A stretch of DNA of 60,000 nucleotides, taken from the NCBI GenBank assembly GCA_030141605.1, contig JAQGDQ010000148.1, forward strand, positions 188,001-248,000, in the 5' to 3' direction. The translations under genes and the position numbers were made by a program. Below the pieces are notes generated by a model. That model did not search any database, was not told the origin of the DNA, and saw nothing but the letters and a program-made list of their open reading frames with translations. Every line of letters begins with the position of its first letter. Positions within the stretch are counted from its first letter, which is position 1. Origin of the DNA: Tubiluchus corallicola. Lineage: Eukaryota; Priapulida; Priapulimorpha; Priapulimorphida; Tubiluchidae. Below are positions 1-11,267 of the stretch, one piece after another.

Positions 1-590
1 TTCATCAATATGTTCCTTGAAGGTTTCTACTTTCAGGTTTGTTGACAATGTAAACAACCTTCATGTTTCTACCATAGTTAGTTATCGGTGTAGACACCAA
101 ATTGTTTTTGTACTTGAGTAGTAGTAATAAGCACAGGTTGTCCACTTTTGTTGAGCATAGTGTACCGAAACTTGCTGGAGTTTTTGCTATTTACCGGTTT
201 TTGCACCTATCGCTGTTGAATGGTGTTAGACGAATGTGTGACCAAGCATCCAAGGTCTTGATGTCATTCTGTAGTGTATCATAGTCATTGTAAGATGCAA
301 TTTGCCGATAGATTGTGGTATCACCAGAGAACATTTTGACCATCGAAGCCGCATTATCAGGAATGTCATCGACATATAATACAAAAAGCAACGGTCCTAA
401 CAAAAGTCCCTTGTGACACCCCACTTTTGACTTCAGTAATAGAGGACACGGTAGAATTGATCCATATTCGCTCAGAGCGAGTTGTTAAGAAATCTCGTAT
501 CTATTGCGACAATTGACCACAAATATCATAAACCTCAAGTTTCAGTAACAAATGTTTGTGGGGGAGCTTGTCGAATGCATTTTAAACTGT
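1..590 (-). pseudogene. Degenerate non-LTR retrotransposon (LINE) reverse-transcriptase fragment
   Basis: Read on the minus strand from about 590 down to 1, the conceptual translation follows the palm and thumb of a LINE reverse transcriptase: an AFDKLPHKHLL block, a DFLTTRSERIWIN block, a GVSQGT...LGPLLFVLYVDDIPD block, FNSDRCK, and finally a NLKVETFKEHIDE block. The catalytic FADD motif is replaced by FSGD. There is an in-frame stop, a one-base insertion just after the SQGT block, and more frame changes below position 190, so it is dead. The fragment is cut by the window's left edge. The style of the RT suggests the CR1/jockey-like group; the exact clade is not resolved. It differs from the LINE at 22.1-25.2 kb. 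Confidence 0.85.
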
Positions 591-594
591 TATG

Positions 595-602
595 TTTTTC
601 AG
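595..602 (+). promoter_or_regulatory. Possible 5' splice-acceptor (leader intron or spliced-leader site) before MTCH2
   Basis: A pyrimidine-rich run ending in CAG lies 53 bases before the MTCH2 start codon, with no donor or promoter seen nearby. It could end an intron in the 5' leader, or take a trans-spliced leader if the organism uses them, as tunicates and flatworms do. It lies next to the dead LINE fragment and may be chance. Confidence 0.25.
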
Positions 603-655
603 ACACCGGATGCTTAACATCAGCACAACTAACCTAAGAAAACAAACTTGCATCC

Positions 656-3600
656 ATGACTAATTCAAATGAATCAACGCCAATGGAGAGTGAGCATCTA
701 TTTGGTCAGGTTTTATTTGGCATAGGTGTGACTGCTGCTGCTCACCCTTTGGCATACGCGAAAGTGTTAGTTCAGGTAAGACACCACTGAAGAACAATTT
801 ACTAAGAGTCTCTTTTATGGAAATTACTGAATATAAAGTTCAAAAATTTCTTTGTTGTTGGACCTATTTAGAATAGAAACTCGCTTAGAAAAATAAAGAC
901 CTAAACTTTATTTTTAAAAAAAGATACCTAAACTTAATGTATAACTTCAGGTTCAAAGTGTATTTGCTGAACACACTTATCTGCTTGCTATAAGTTAAAA
1001 CAGTTAATATAAGTCTTGTAGTACTTCTGCTGTGTTTTGGTAGCTTGCATTACTTCCAATGCAGTAAGGTTTAATGTGGTGGACTAATCATCTTCAACAT
1101 TGACTTTTCATTTTTGGTAGCAGAACTGTACAATACAATTTATATATTACATTATACAAATTACACATTTTTTGAAAACTTGTATTTTTTTAGATTGGAC
1201 ATGAGCCATTACCACCGTACCCCGGTCGAAACATATTTGGCCGAAAAGTGTTGTTGCTGCCAAATGTGTTCAAATATGGTAAGATATGATGTAATCTTAA
1301 AAAAATCACTTGAATTATAAAAAAAACACCTTCAGGGGACAAGTGGATCTGATACTGCTCAGCAAAATTCTTCTTTTGACACAGCTGGGGTGACGGTATA
1401 TTAATAGTACACTCGTATCTCGGTTTGCCACCCAAAAGCGTAGAGACGTTGGTCCGAATTTGGTGATTGTCCATGTTTACTGATACTAAGCTAATGCAGT
1501 AGGCACGGTGTATTAGACTCATGGTAATGTAGATTCAATTGCCCAATTGCCTCAAAAACAACGTCTAGTATGGGCCGCTTCTATGCAAAGGTATATAAAA
1601 ACTGTCGCCAATTGACTCAAATAACTCCGCATAATTGACTCTATATTTTTGTATATAAAGACATACATGATGTAATGGTGTAAACAAAGTGACCGTCCGC
1701 CAACTAGCAGCCAGCTTGCGAAACAACGGACTGTGTCCGTAGTATGTGGGACTTTTTAACGGTCCAGATTTCGTGTGTCCGGTTCTTTCAATATCCGTAA
1801 AAGTGAGGTCTGGCAAACCGAGATATGAGTGTGATGCCTGTAAAAGTTTTCATTTATTTACCTAAAAAAATGTAAGTACATTCTGAGTAAGTGTACTTTC
1901 TGTATTACTTGTTTTGCTGCTCATATTTACTGCAGTCTTTTTTTGGTCAACAAATATAATATAAGTTCTTTATCTGAATTTAAAAGTCTAAAATTCCGAG
2001 TAATAACTCATTGGCAATTTTGGTCGGTGCCATTCATTTACCATTTTTGTTTTGTTATTAACATGTAACTCTTTCCCTCAATGCTCTGTAACAAAATGTT
2101 TTACCTTTGACTTACCAGTTGGATTGCGGGTATTTTAATGTGACTTCCATGCCTGCTCTGTTTTCACTTGTAATATTTTTGCGAAGCAGGTCATACTTTT
2201 GCATTAATTTATTTAACAGTATATACGTCGTATGCCCCGTATACTCTCAATTCGAGCACTGCTTATATTATTATTTACTTGGAGTTTGTGTAAGAGTTTT
2301 ACCATTTATCTTAATCCAAGTAAATTTTTGAGTAAAGTTTTATCACAGCATGTCTAAAATATGTTGTAGTCTATCAGTCTGTCTACTTGTTTGTTTCTGA
2401 CCTGATCAATCAATCATTCTAATATAAATTACTTTTTACTAGATTATAGCATTCGAGTAAGATTACTGGTCAGTTAGTTATATTGCAATTCAAATAATTT
2501 TTTGATTCTGAATTAATGTCACTTACGCAGTCTCTCAGATCCTTTGTTTGGCATTGCAGTTAGTCACATACGGAAGACAGATGGATTTTTCGGTCTTTAC
2601 CGAGGGCTGAGCTACAAGATAATGACAAACTTTGTGGGAACATTGACATGTCATCAAATAAAACAGGTATTGTTAGTATTACTTAGAAAAGGATAGCACT
2701 GCCAGTTCTGGTTTGTACTGGATCTGGTAAGTACTCTTGGGTTAATAAGCGATTGTTTTAATGAGCCTTAATAAAACTAGTACTGAAGTCCTAGAATCAC
2801 CTTGTACTGGTTGACAGCAGCTTCTGCTTAATGCACATTTTCGCCAAATTTAGCAGTGCAAACCATTTAATTCAGTATATCTACTAGAAGTAACTTTAAA
2901 AGAATATATTTATGTGGTTAGTGGTGCTAAATAGAATTTATTTCCTGTAGATTAATCTCTGTAAGTATTGGAAGTTTTACCTTTCGAACTGCGTATTTCC
3001 GTTTTTGAAACTAACAGCACATGACGGTACAGGAGCTTAGAACCATCTTTGATGTTCTTTCAGATATTCAGATAACGATTAAGAATATGAAATGAATTGT
3101 AGTTTTGTAAAACTGATAAACCAAACTTACTTAAAAGCTACATTCAAGCAGAATTTATTTTAGCACTAAAGACAGGATGTTACCATAATTTGTAGATACA
3201 AAAACGTTGCCAGAAACTTTGACACATTTCTTCTTTAGTATCATGAAAATAATCTCTTGTGCTATATTGTTTGTATTTAACATTATCTGACTATAAATAT
3301 TTGTGATAAAACTGTTTCTCTAATTATTTTTTATCAAATATGAAATTATGTAAAGTGATGTTTAATTGAAAAATTAATTTAATTCCATATGTGAACATTT
3401 AATCACATGTTTATATTAATATTATTTGTGTTACACAGACATTTAAGAAATATGATGAGGGACGCCAGCTTGCTAAAGAACTTGATGAAAGCGCTACAGA
3501 CAAAGACAGTTTTAAAGAATTTTTAATAGAGGTGAGTACTGTATAGTGTATTTTATTTACTAATGAGCTACCAGTGCAAAAAATTAGGCTAGTAAAGTAA

Positions 3601-6388
3601 CTATCAGGCTAGTACATGTATACGACACAGTGCTGTCAACTTGCCTATTAGTAAAAACATGTAAGCAATGTGCATAAAAAATAATTGTAAAGTAAAAGGA
3701 TTACGATTAGCCATAAATTAAATCTGATGTTTCCATGGCTTATCATTCTAGAATAAGTATGCTAGCAGAGAAGAAAAGTAAACATTTTAATAATAATAAT
3801 AATAATTTATTATAAATTATAGTGCATAATATTGAGTGAAGCCAATGTTCAATACAGTAGCAAAAAAATTTTGCAATCAGTTATTAATACTATGCTAAAT
3901 ATCATTGAAGTCAGTGCTTTGATGCAACAAATAAAATTGACGATAATTAACAATACAGCAGATATATAATTTTAACAAATTAACAAAACAGCCCAATAAA
4001 ATTTTACCAAATAAAAGTGATAATGCAAAAAAGCTAAACACTGAGGCCAAGTGGCATTTACGAATTACTTGTATCTTACAGCATTTGTCATCAATTTTGG
4101 CGATAGATTCTTGAAAAGAAAATTTTGTCATTTTTAACAACATTCGATATTGGTTTTCTCGCTTTTTCATTTTTTAGTGTTATTACGTATAACATGCAAG
4201 CTAAAAGACGCATCATAATGACATTTTCTTCTGCCTTCTAACCAATTATATAAGTTACTTTACACACACATGCCCATCTTTTTACTGTTAATTCACTGTA
4301 CTAAAAGGTCTACTTGTGAAGTGTTCAATGCATGTTAATAAAACAATTCATTTTTCAACTCTATGTAAATTTTATTTCTACTTTTTAAATAACCGTTTTT
4401 CTTGATTAGTGTAATTTTAGTGTAAGATAATAGATTGATAATTATATTGTATCAACATAAGTATATTGATATTGACTGATTAACATTTGAAAATCATTCT
4501 GTGTAATATAAAATCTTATTTATAAAATGAAAACTGCTACATGAGATATTATGTTTCACTGTTCCTAATGTTCACGGTATCTTTTTTGGTTATAAAATCT
4601 TGTGCACTATCTGTAATTTAATTTTTTATGAAACCTTTTTTGTTAATTGTTTTTGCCATTCTATGATGAACTCCATTTTATGTCTACAGACAGGGCAACA
4701 GTCTGTGGCACAAGGTTTGGCAATCGTGACATCCCAGCCATTCTATGTTTTATCTATCCGGTGCATGGCTCAGTTTGTGGGCGAAGAAGACGTTTATAAG
4801 TAAGTATAAAGGTTGCCATAAAGGTAGAGAAGTCAAATATCACAATTTTTGTAGATCACGTGCATTTGTGTGATGTGCAAAATTTTGATGAAAATTTTTT
4901 GTGCATCACTTCATTACATATTTAAATTCTGCTTGTTTATGAACTGCTAAATTTATCAAAAATTGGAAACTTAGAATAATTTACTAAATTAACAGCTGAT
5001 GTATACTAATGCAATAAGATTAGCTAAAGAAAACAATACCCAATTTTATACTGTGGTGCAAAATGATCTGAAGTATAAAATATTGAGAGAAATTTTTTAA
5101 GAAAGACTTACATAAAAGAATTATTACCACTTTAATGTTCACATTATTATTTTTTGTTGTGCACGTGTTTTACCCATTCCTAGTTAGATGGACACAGCAC
5201 AGGTATCACGGAAACACGATGCGCAAAAAATATGTGCGTAGGGAATTATAAGAACACAGTTCACTTGTGACGTGGCACATTTTTGTTAAGTTACGTGGCA
5301 GCACAAAAGTAAACTGGAAATGTAAATTTATTTTTAACGGAAAATTTGCCGAATTGGTGTGAATTATAGTTAATGCAGCCCTGTATTTAAATTTTCACTT
5401 TTGTAAACACTTTCAACAGGTTCTTGAAATATTTGCTGCCATTTAAAAATTATGTTCCCTTATGACATCATCACTAGATGCACTCACCGGCCATTAATTA
5501 AGTTTATAAGGTAATATTTAATTATCAAAAACATCTTGACATTGTGCTTGTAGTGATACAGTGTATATTTTTACCATGCTTTAAAAGTGGGATAGCATCC
5601 GAAAAATCATTCTGTTTTCTTCTAATTGACTGTTTAATGCACAAAATTTGTCGAGTTATAAATGACGTTTTCCCACGTTGAAAATAAAATACTAGCTGCT
5701 GGTTCAAATGGAACGACATGCATATCTGAGAGTACTGCTTTGCCTTCCTTGTTTTATGAACACCTCCTAATAACAGCCAAGCACAGTAACGAACTCATAC
5801 CAATCCTGACCATTTAGAAATCATTAAGCAGTCAATGGATAGTAGGCAGTCAAGCTATGTTTGTGGTTGACCTAAGGTAGAAAAAGTCTATTATCAAATT
5901 GAATTAAATGCTTTATTGTTAATATTTTTTATTCATGTGATTATTAATGTCACATATTTCACGAATATTGAGTACCAACATGTTTTTCATCTGTTACTAA
6001 TTTTTTAAGTTATCCCAATGATTTTCTTTTTTAGCGGACCATTTGCAGGTATAGGTGAAATTTTGGAGCAAGACGGTATCTTTGGCTTTTTCTCGTAAGT
6101 TTTGTTTTTGTATTTTACTATCACAAATTCGACTGATTGTTGATTGATTTCAATGTACTTAACCTAATTTTGTTTTTTGTTTGCAGTGGCTTAATACCTC
6201 GGTTATTAGGAGAACTATGTACTTTATGGTTAGCAAACACAGTCACACACATTATAGCCAATTATATTCTAGAAGAAGGCGATATCAAGCAATATGTTGC
6301 ACCTATTGTTAATGTAGGTAATTTACTGAATTTATATTAACTACATTAATTATATTACTTTATAACATGTGCATATATGTGTACTTAC

Positions 6389-6457
<69 letters not shown>

Positions 6458-6458
6458 A

Positions 6459-6514
<56 letters not shown>

Positions 6515-7724
6515 GCAGATACATGCGTTTGTATATGTGCGTCTGTATATATACATAGATACATATACACTTACATTTATACGCATTTGCCCCTTATGGC
6601 ATTCGCTGAGTTTATGTGACTATACACGTACGTGACATTAATAAAGCAACATTAAGCTTCTTTTAATGTTGTCAAATTGTCATTATCTCTGTAACCTGTT
6701 GAGATAATTTCTTGGATAAACAGAAAGAAGTCATCTGGGATGGGCATCCAAGTCCGTTTCATAATGATTTACAACAGTTTACTTACGGTATAAATTCACG
6801 AGTTTAGCCTCTTGTTCCAATTTTCTGTTTATTTAGTGCCAGTTGACTCTAGGGTTAGTGTAATGTGAAAATCTAGAATAATATTAGGCTTTGTTTTTCA
6901 TTTTTACTTGTCTGATCAATTCTTTAAGAGGTTTTATTTGTTTTTTAGCTGATGGCTGGGACCCTCACTTATCCATTTTCTGTAGTCAGTGCTTGCATGG
7001 TGGTAAATAACTGTGGGTGAGTGAACAGTTTGAAGAAGCTTAATATAGTCCATTGTTGCTGCTAATGAGTATAAAAATTTTTGATTAGAACAATTTTGTA
7101 CTAGCTTGTAATTTGCAGTATTTTGTCAAGTACCGAGTACTGATGCAGAAAACTGAGTTGTTTAAAAAAATAGAGAAACCAGTATATTCTTAAAGGCTTT
7201 TCTATTTTAATTGTGCAAGTATTTAATCTTCTACTTTCCTATGAATTGCTGTGCTCTTTAAAATGAAACATTTTTCTAGATTGGCTGCTGGAAGCTTATC
7301 GAATATGCCATTATATAAGAATTGGATAGACTGTTGGCAGCAACTTAGCCGTCAGGTATTATATTGTTGTTTTTCACAGTAGTTTGTATCAAGTTATTAA
7401 CCAGTGTTAAAAAGACTTATTTCACAAAAGGAAACTTGTTGATTTTTGCTTTCCTTTTTTCACACGTTGAAATTTAATATTCTCACCAAAAAAATAAAAT
7501 AATTTTTGTAGACTCATTTGTTTTTTCTGGACATTGTTAATAATGTTAACTTTGAAGGTTAATTCGAATTCAATTTTTTCATACAGAATGCATTGAAGAG
7601 AGGTTCGAGCATGTTATTCCGGTACTACACAGGATTGCCAGTTAAAGTCGAGCCGCCCGTAACACCATCACCTCTTCCGCCGCCTCCGCCAATCACTGTC
7701 GAATCAGAGTGGCGGTACAACTGA
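656..7724 (+). CDS. MTCH2: MTCH2-like mitochondrial carrier homologue, 10 exons
   Basis: Exons: 656-775, 1194-1278, 2560-2666, 3439-3531, 4690-4799, 6035-6094, 6187-6313, 6949-7016, 7280-7355, 7587-7724. Joined they give 327 codons with no frame break; all introns are GT-AG. MTCH2 is a multi-pass outer mitochondrial membrane protein of the SLC25 carrier fold that acts in insertion of tail-anchored proteins and in BID/apoptosis signalling (family knowledge). The translation shows the family blocks in order: [88 protein letters not shown] and WIDCW. The length is slightly above the roughly 303 residues of the human protein. The extra length is partly at the C-terminus, where exon 10 encodes a proline-rich tail ending in EWRYN. 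The start at 656 is the first ATG of exon 1; a short leader follows an acceptor-like TTTTTCAG at 595-602. Confidence 0.93.
1410..1831. mobile_element. Pogo/Tigger-like MITE in MTCH2 intron 2
   Basis: The ends carry an inverted repeat of about 21 bases (CACTCGTATCTCGGTTTGCC at 1410, and its near-perfect reverse complement ending at 1831). The left end is preceded by TA and the right end followed by TG, consistent with a TA target site that has since mutated. A CTCGGTT-type terminus next to TA is typical of pogo/Tigger members of the Tc1/mariner superfamily. No transposase is visible. The element also contains the left end of a second family (see 1497-1640), so the two are nested. Confidence 0.6.
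1497..1640 (+). mobile_element. Left-end fragment of the Tigger-type family seen at 25624-26368
   Basis: Starting with CAGTAGGCACGGTGTATTAG, this stretch matches the left end of the element at 25624 over about 120 bases, including the shared internal words GTCTAGTATGGGCCGCTTCT and TTGACTCAAATAAC. The similarity fades after about 1640 and no right end is present. It sits inside the MITE spanning 1410-1831. Confidence 0.65.
6387..6565. repeat. Compound (TA)n / (CA)n microsatellite in MTCH2 intron 7
   Basis: A TA run (about 6395-6453) is followed by a CA run (about 6467-6498), then a second short TA run and degenerate flanks. All open frames across it are low-complexity artefacts. Confidence 0.95.
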
Positions 7725-7746
7725 GGAGATTCCATGTCGAAAAGCA

Positions 7747-7752
7747 AATAAA
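7747..7752 (+). terminator. Polyadenylation signal AATAAA for MTCH2
   Basis: AATAAA lies 23 bases after the MTCH2 stop codon. This is the first such hexamer downstream; so close to the stop it would give a very short 3' UTR, so a later signal may be used instead. Confidence 0.4.
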
Positions 7753-8319
7753 AGCTTCTAATAACATAGCCACAGGAACCGAGAATCCAAGTAATCATGT
7801 ACATGAAAGTTGACACTTGGTGAAGTAGGGTGGTTAATGCACAAAACTATCTGTGCTATGTTTTAATCATGGTGGTACGTAATCGTTAAAGGTTATTCAA
7901 GTGATTTTTGTCAACATTATTTTAAGTCGGGTAGTGAAAAAGAATAGAAAGTATGCTTTTATTTACAGGAGTTACTTTACAAGCTTTGTCGCCAAATGAA
8001 GAAATTGCAAATGAGAAACCAATGTACCAGTTAGTTGTAGTATTTAGGTACCTATTACCAAGTGATCAGACTTGGAGCTACCCACAAAAATTAATACGTA
8101 AGCTATCTTCCCAAAAACAGTGAGTTTATTGTGTATCAATTAAATAATTTTTGATGAAATGCAGTAATTGAGGAAATACTATCTTAATCTTGGTTTTGGC
8201 GGTAGTTTCCAATTTTGAATATTGCACTGCATCCTGAACTTGTGCAATACTGCAATAAATTTGTGGGCAACCAAGTTATGTAGTTTGCTGCTGAAATATG
8301 GACTAGAATACGTGGTATG

Positions 8320-8490
8320 ACCTGAGATTATGGAAGTCAGGAGGGAAGAGGGAAATAAAAAGATGGAGATGAAGTGTGTGCACATGATTGATTAAGTGAG
8401 AGTATGAGAGTGAAGAGGAAAGGGGTAAAGAGGGCAGCGAGAGAATGGAGGACGAGTGAGAGAGGAAGGCACTGGGAGGAGATAAAAGCT
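8320..8490 (+). repeat. Purine-rich tract
   Basis: About 170 bases are strongly biased to G and A on the plus strand (runs such as GGAGGGAAGAGGGAAATAAA and GAGAGTGAAGAGGAAAGGGG). It is a strand-asymmetric low-complexity stretch with no protein meaning. Confidence 0.6.
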
Positions 8491-9551
8491 TGGAAAATCT
8501 TATAGGTTACAATATATATCTCTTTCTCTATTTCTGCCATAGTTACTCTCCCTCTCGGCATATTTAAATGAATTTTATAGTTTAAAATTTGTTTCTAAAC
8601 CTTTGCTAGCAAATGCTGGATGTGACTTTCAGTCCCAGGCTCTGCTTCTAGCTAGCATAACTGATGTACAGAGTTCTTGAGTAATTGAAAACACTTTTAT
8701 ATGCACAGGATGGTCTTAAATTACTTTTTGAACAACTTTTCTTGTAAAAGGAGCATTTTGTAGATGATAAGAAGCAAATTTATAATATTAAAGGCAAATT
8801 GATACACCACATGACATGCCAATAGAGCAAATTCTTCCATGAACTAGGAATCCCCAATTAACTTGGATACTTATAGTGATTCCTGCTTTTTGTGGCATAA
8901 AAAACGTTTTAACATACTTTGCGTGATTTTAGAAAAATACTTCCATTCTATTACATCCCTGTAAACAGTTATGGGGATTTGTCTGGTTTAGTTGTGATAA
9001 GTAGGCAGGCTAGCTTAATTTTTTTGTCTATTTTTTTGACTTAAATGCTTTATCTCTTTTCAATGATTTGTTCCATGTTATTTATGCAATACATTTATAT
9101 ATGTCTGCTTTACTGGTCGGAGACCCATCGGTGTTACCATCTGCTGAATTATTATTGAACTAACAGGCTTAACAGCTTTAGTTAGTAGTGGAAATATAAC
9201 AGAGTTAGAAAATGCAGTCCCACATAAAAAGTATAGAGTTGATACTTTTTGGTGTAAATACTAAATAAATAAATTTATTGTCGCAAATATTTGGTTAGTT
9301 TTGAAGCTAAAAATGTAGTTAATGATCAAATTCAATACACTTTTTGAAAGTTAATGCTTGAAAGTCATCAAGAAAATGCTTAACTAGAAGTTGACTATCA
9401 ATGGAAATAGTGGTCTAGGGATAACATGCAAAGTAACTCAATAATTATGTCCAAGGTAGCCCCATTTTACATTACGCATAGGTTACTTCGATATACTTGC
9501 ATGCTTGGCCATTGAAGCAGCAGTGCCACATTTTAAGTCTTTGATATATTT

Positions 9552-9617
9552 GGTTGGGAATTGAAACTGCGACCTCCTGGGAGAGAAGCGAGCGTGCCAT
9601 TATTGAGCTAAGCCTCC
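9552..9617 (-). repeat. tRNA-derived SINE head or tRNA pseudogene
   Basis: Read on the minus strand, the stretch begins GGAGGCTTAGCTCAATAATG and keeps both internal RNA polymerase III promoter elements: an A box (TAGCTCAATAATGG) and a degenerate B box (AGTTTCAATTCC). An anticodon-arm-like CTCGCTTCTC...GAG lies between them. The 3' acceptor strand does not pair with the 5' GGAGGCT, so it is not a working tRNA. A tRNA-derived SINE 5' end is the simplest reading; a lone tRNA pseudogene is the alternative. Confidence 0.6.
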
Positions 9618-11064
9618 AGTGATTATGGGGTAGCTAGATGAATGTTGCTTACTAAGTTGTTACCAAAGGAACTGCTAAACTGCATGATAGCTAAAAAGCC
9701 CTTGTCAAGAAGTAGTGTCAAGCTTGAATTTTGTAAGGCTTTTGTGAGCGAAATCAAATTCAATTAACTTCGGTACCCATTATCTTACAACCACGGAACT
9801 TAATATGTGGAGTTTTAAGTTACTACCAGATTTCTTAACTAAAGAACCTGTAAGAACAATGATATTATACTGTAAGCTGGGACACTTTTTCCATACTCAA
9901 TTTTCACAAAGTGAGCTTTACCACCATGTTTGCAACCAGCAATATCTTTTACTTGGACAAATCACTATACTTTCTGAATACTTGTATAAAGTGCTCTTTT
10001 ATTTGAAGTCTCATTCATTTCTCGTTCTTGAAGTTGATAACTGCAAGTGAAGCCTTACGCTGCATTAACTATAGCTGTGAATTAGACATGGGTTTTGATC
10101 ATAACACTTTACAGCCACTTGCACGCATGTGTGGCTGTGACACGTGAAAACTGACCTTGAAAAGTGACAGAAGTGTGACAGTGCTAGTGTGCCAAGTTTA
10201 TCAGATAAGACATATATATTCCCATAATGAACTCGACAAGTAGACATTTAAGCAAACTAAAGTAGCAGGAGTGTGTTGTAATATTGTCAATGATTGCAGC
10301 ATATGGTGGTTCAGTTTAACACGTAACGAGATAGTAATCGTTTCTAGGGTCATGTCATTCTTGTTAGTTCAGTAAACTTCTTTGGTGTGGTATTAGAATT
10401 CTGATGTGAAGCTGAGGAACTAAGTGCACCTCGTAAAATATGAACATGTTTCCTGTATCTGTGGCACATTGGATGCTTATCTAAAGCAAAGCCAATCATA
10501 AAATAATATGATCTTAAAATCGTTGCCTATTTTCATCAGCATCTTCATAATTTTATAATTTACCACAGGTTAAACGTACACAACTAATTAATAAGAGAAA
10601 TAAAACAAAATTAAAGAATTACATTGGTAAACAATTTTTAATTTATTTTTACTACATAGTATTAATATAATGGAAAATAATATAATATTCTGTCTGCGTT
10701 TTACAAAGGCTTTGAAATCAATATAGCCTAGGCTTTAAACTCATATAGCCTCACAGACTTCACTAAATAATTAAGCAATGTTATTAGATAAATGCATTCA
10801 TCTATTAGAATTGGTATTACAGACTATAACACAAAATATACATGAAAAACCTGTTCAACTGTTAACATGTAAAAAAGTAATCACGAAAATGTGCAGAAAT
10901 AATTCTGACATATACATGTTTAATCAAGTAATTACAATTGCCCAAGCTAAACAAAACAGCAAAATTACACATCAGTTATAGTTATACAACCGAGTTACTA
11001 AAGAACAGTATGAAAATCAAAAAAAAATTATTGGTAGTACAAATGGTTATGCAAAAGTATTTTC

Positions 11065-11070
11065 TTTATT
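11065..11070 (-). terminator. Candidate polyadenylation signal for PATL1
   Basis: AATAAA on the minus strand about 200 bases past the PATL1 stop codon, at a usual distance for a short 3' UTR. Confidence 0.4.
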
Positions 11071-11267
11071 ATGCATACTTGTACAGTAAGTACTTACTAT
11101 ATTAAACTTTATCATATAGGATAAGATCTGAATTTCTTAGAGATTTTTACTCAAATTAATACTAAAATGTGGCATTGTCAATATACAAATATTGCCTTCT
11201 AGCAAGCAGCAAAAAACACGACTAACCTACCAAATTGAAATAAGATCAATCTAGAAGGCAACAAAAA

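Larger units (their letters stand above)
7753..11060. other. Convergent intergenic region between MTCH2 and PATL1
   Basis: About 3.3 kb between the 3' ends of two converging genes. I see no supported protein gene. It holds an open stretch after a splice-acceptor-like TTTATTTACAG (7969-8123), a purine-rich tract (about 8320-8490) and a tRNA-derived relic (9552-9617). The other short open frames have no recognisable sequence and no coding-type splice context. Confidence 0.6.

Noticed and set aside
6350-6635. Several overlapping open frames on both strands encoding poly-IY, HT and CV repeats
   Set aside because: They are translations of the (TA)n/(CA)n microsatellite in an MTCH2 intron.
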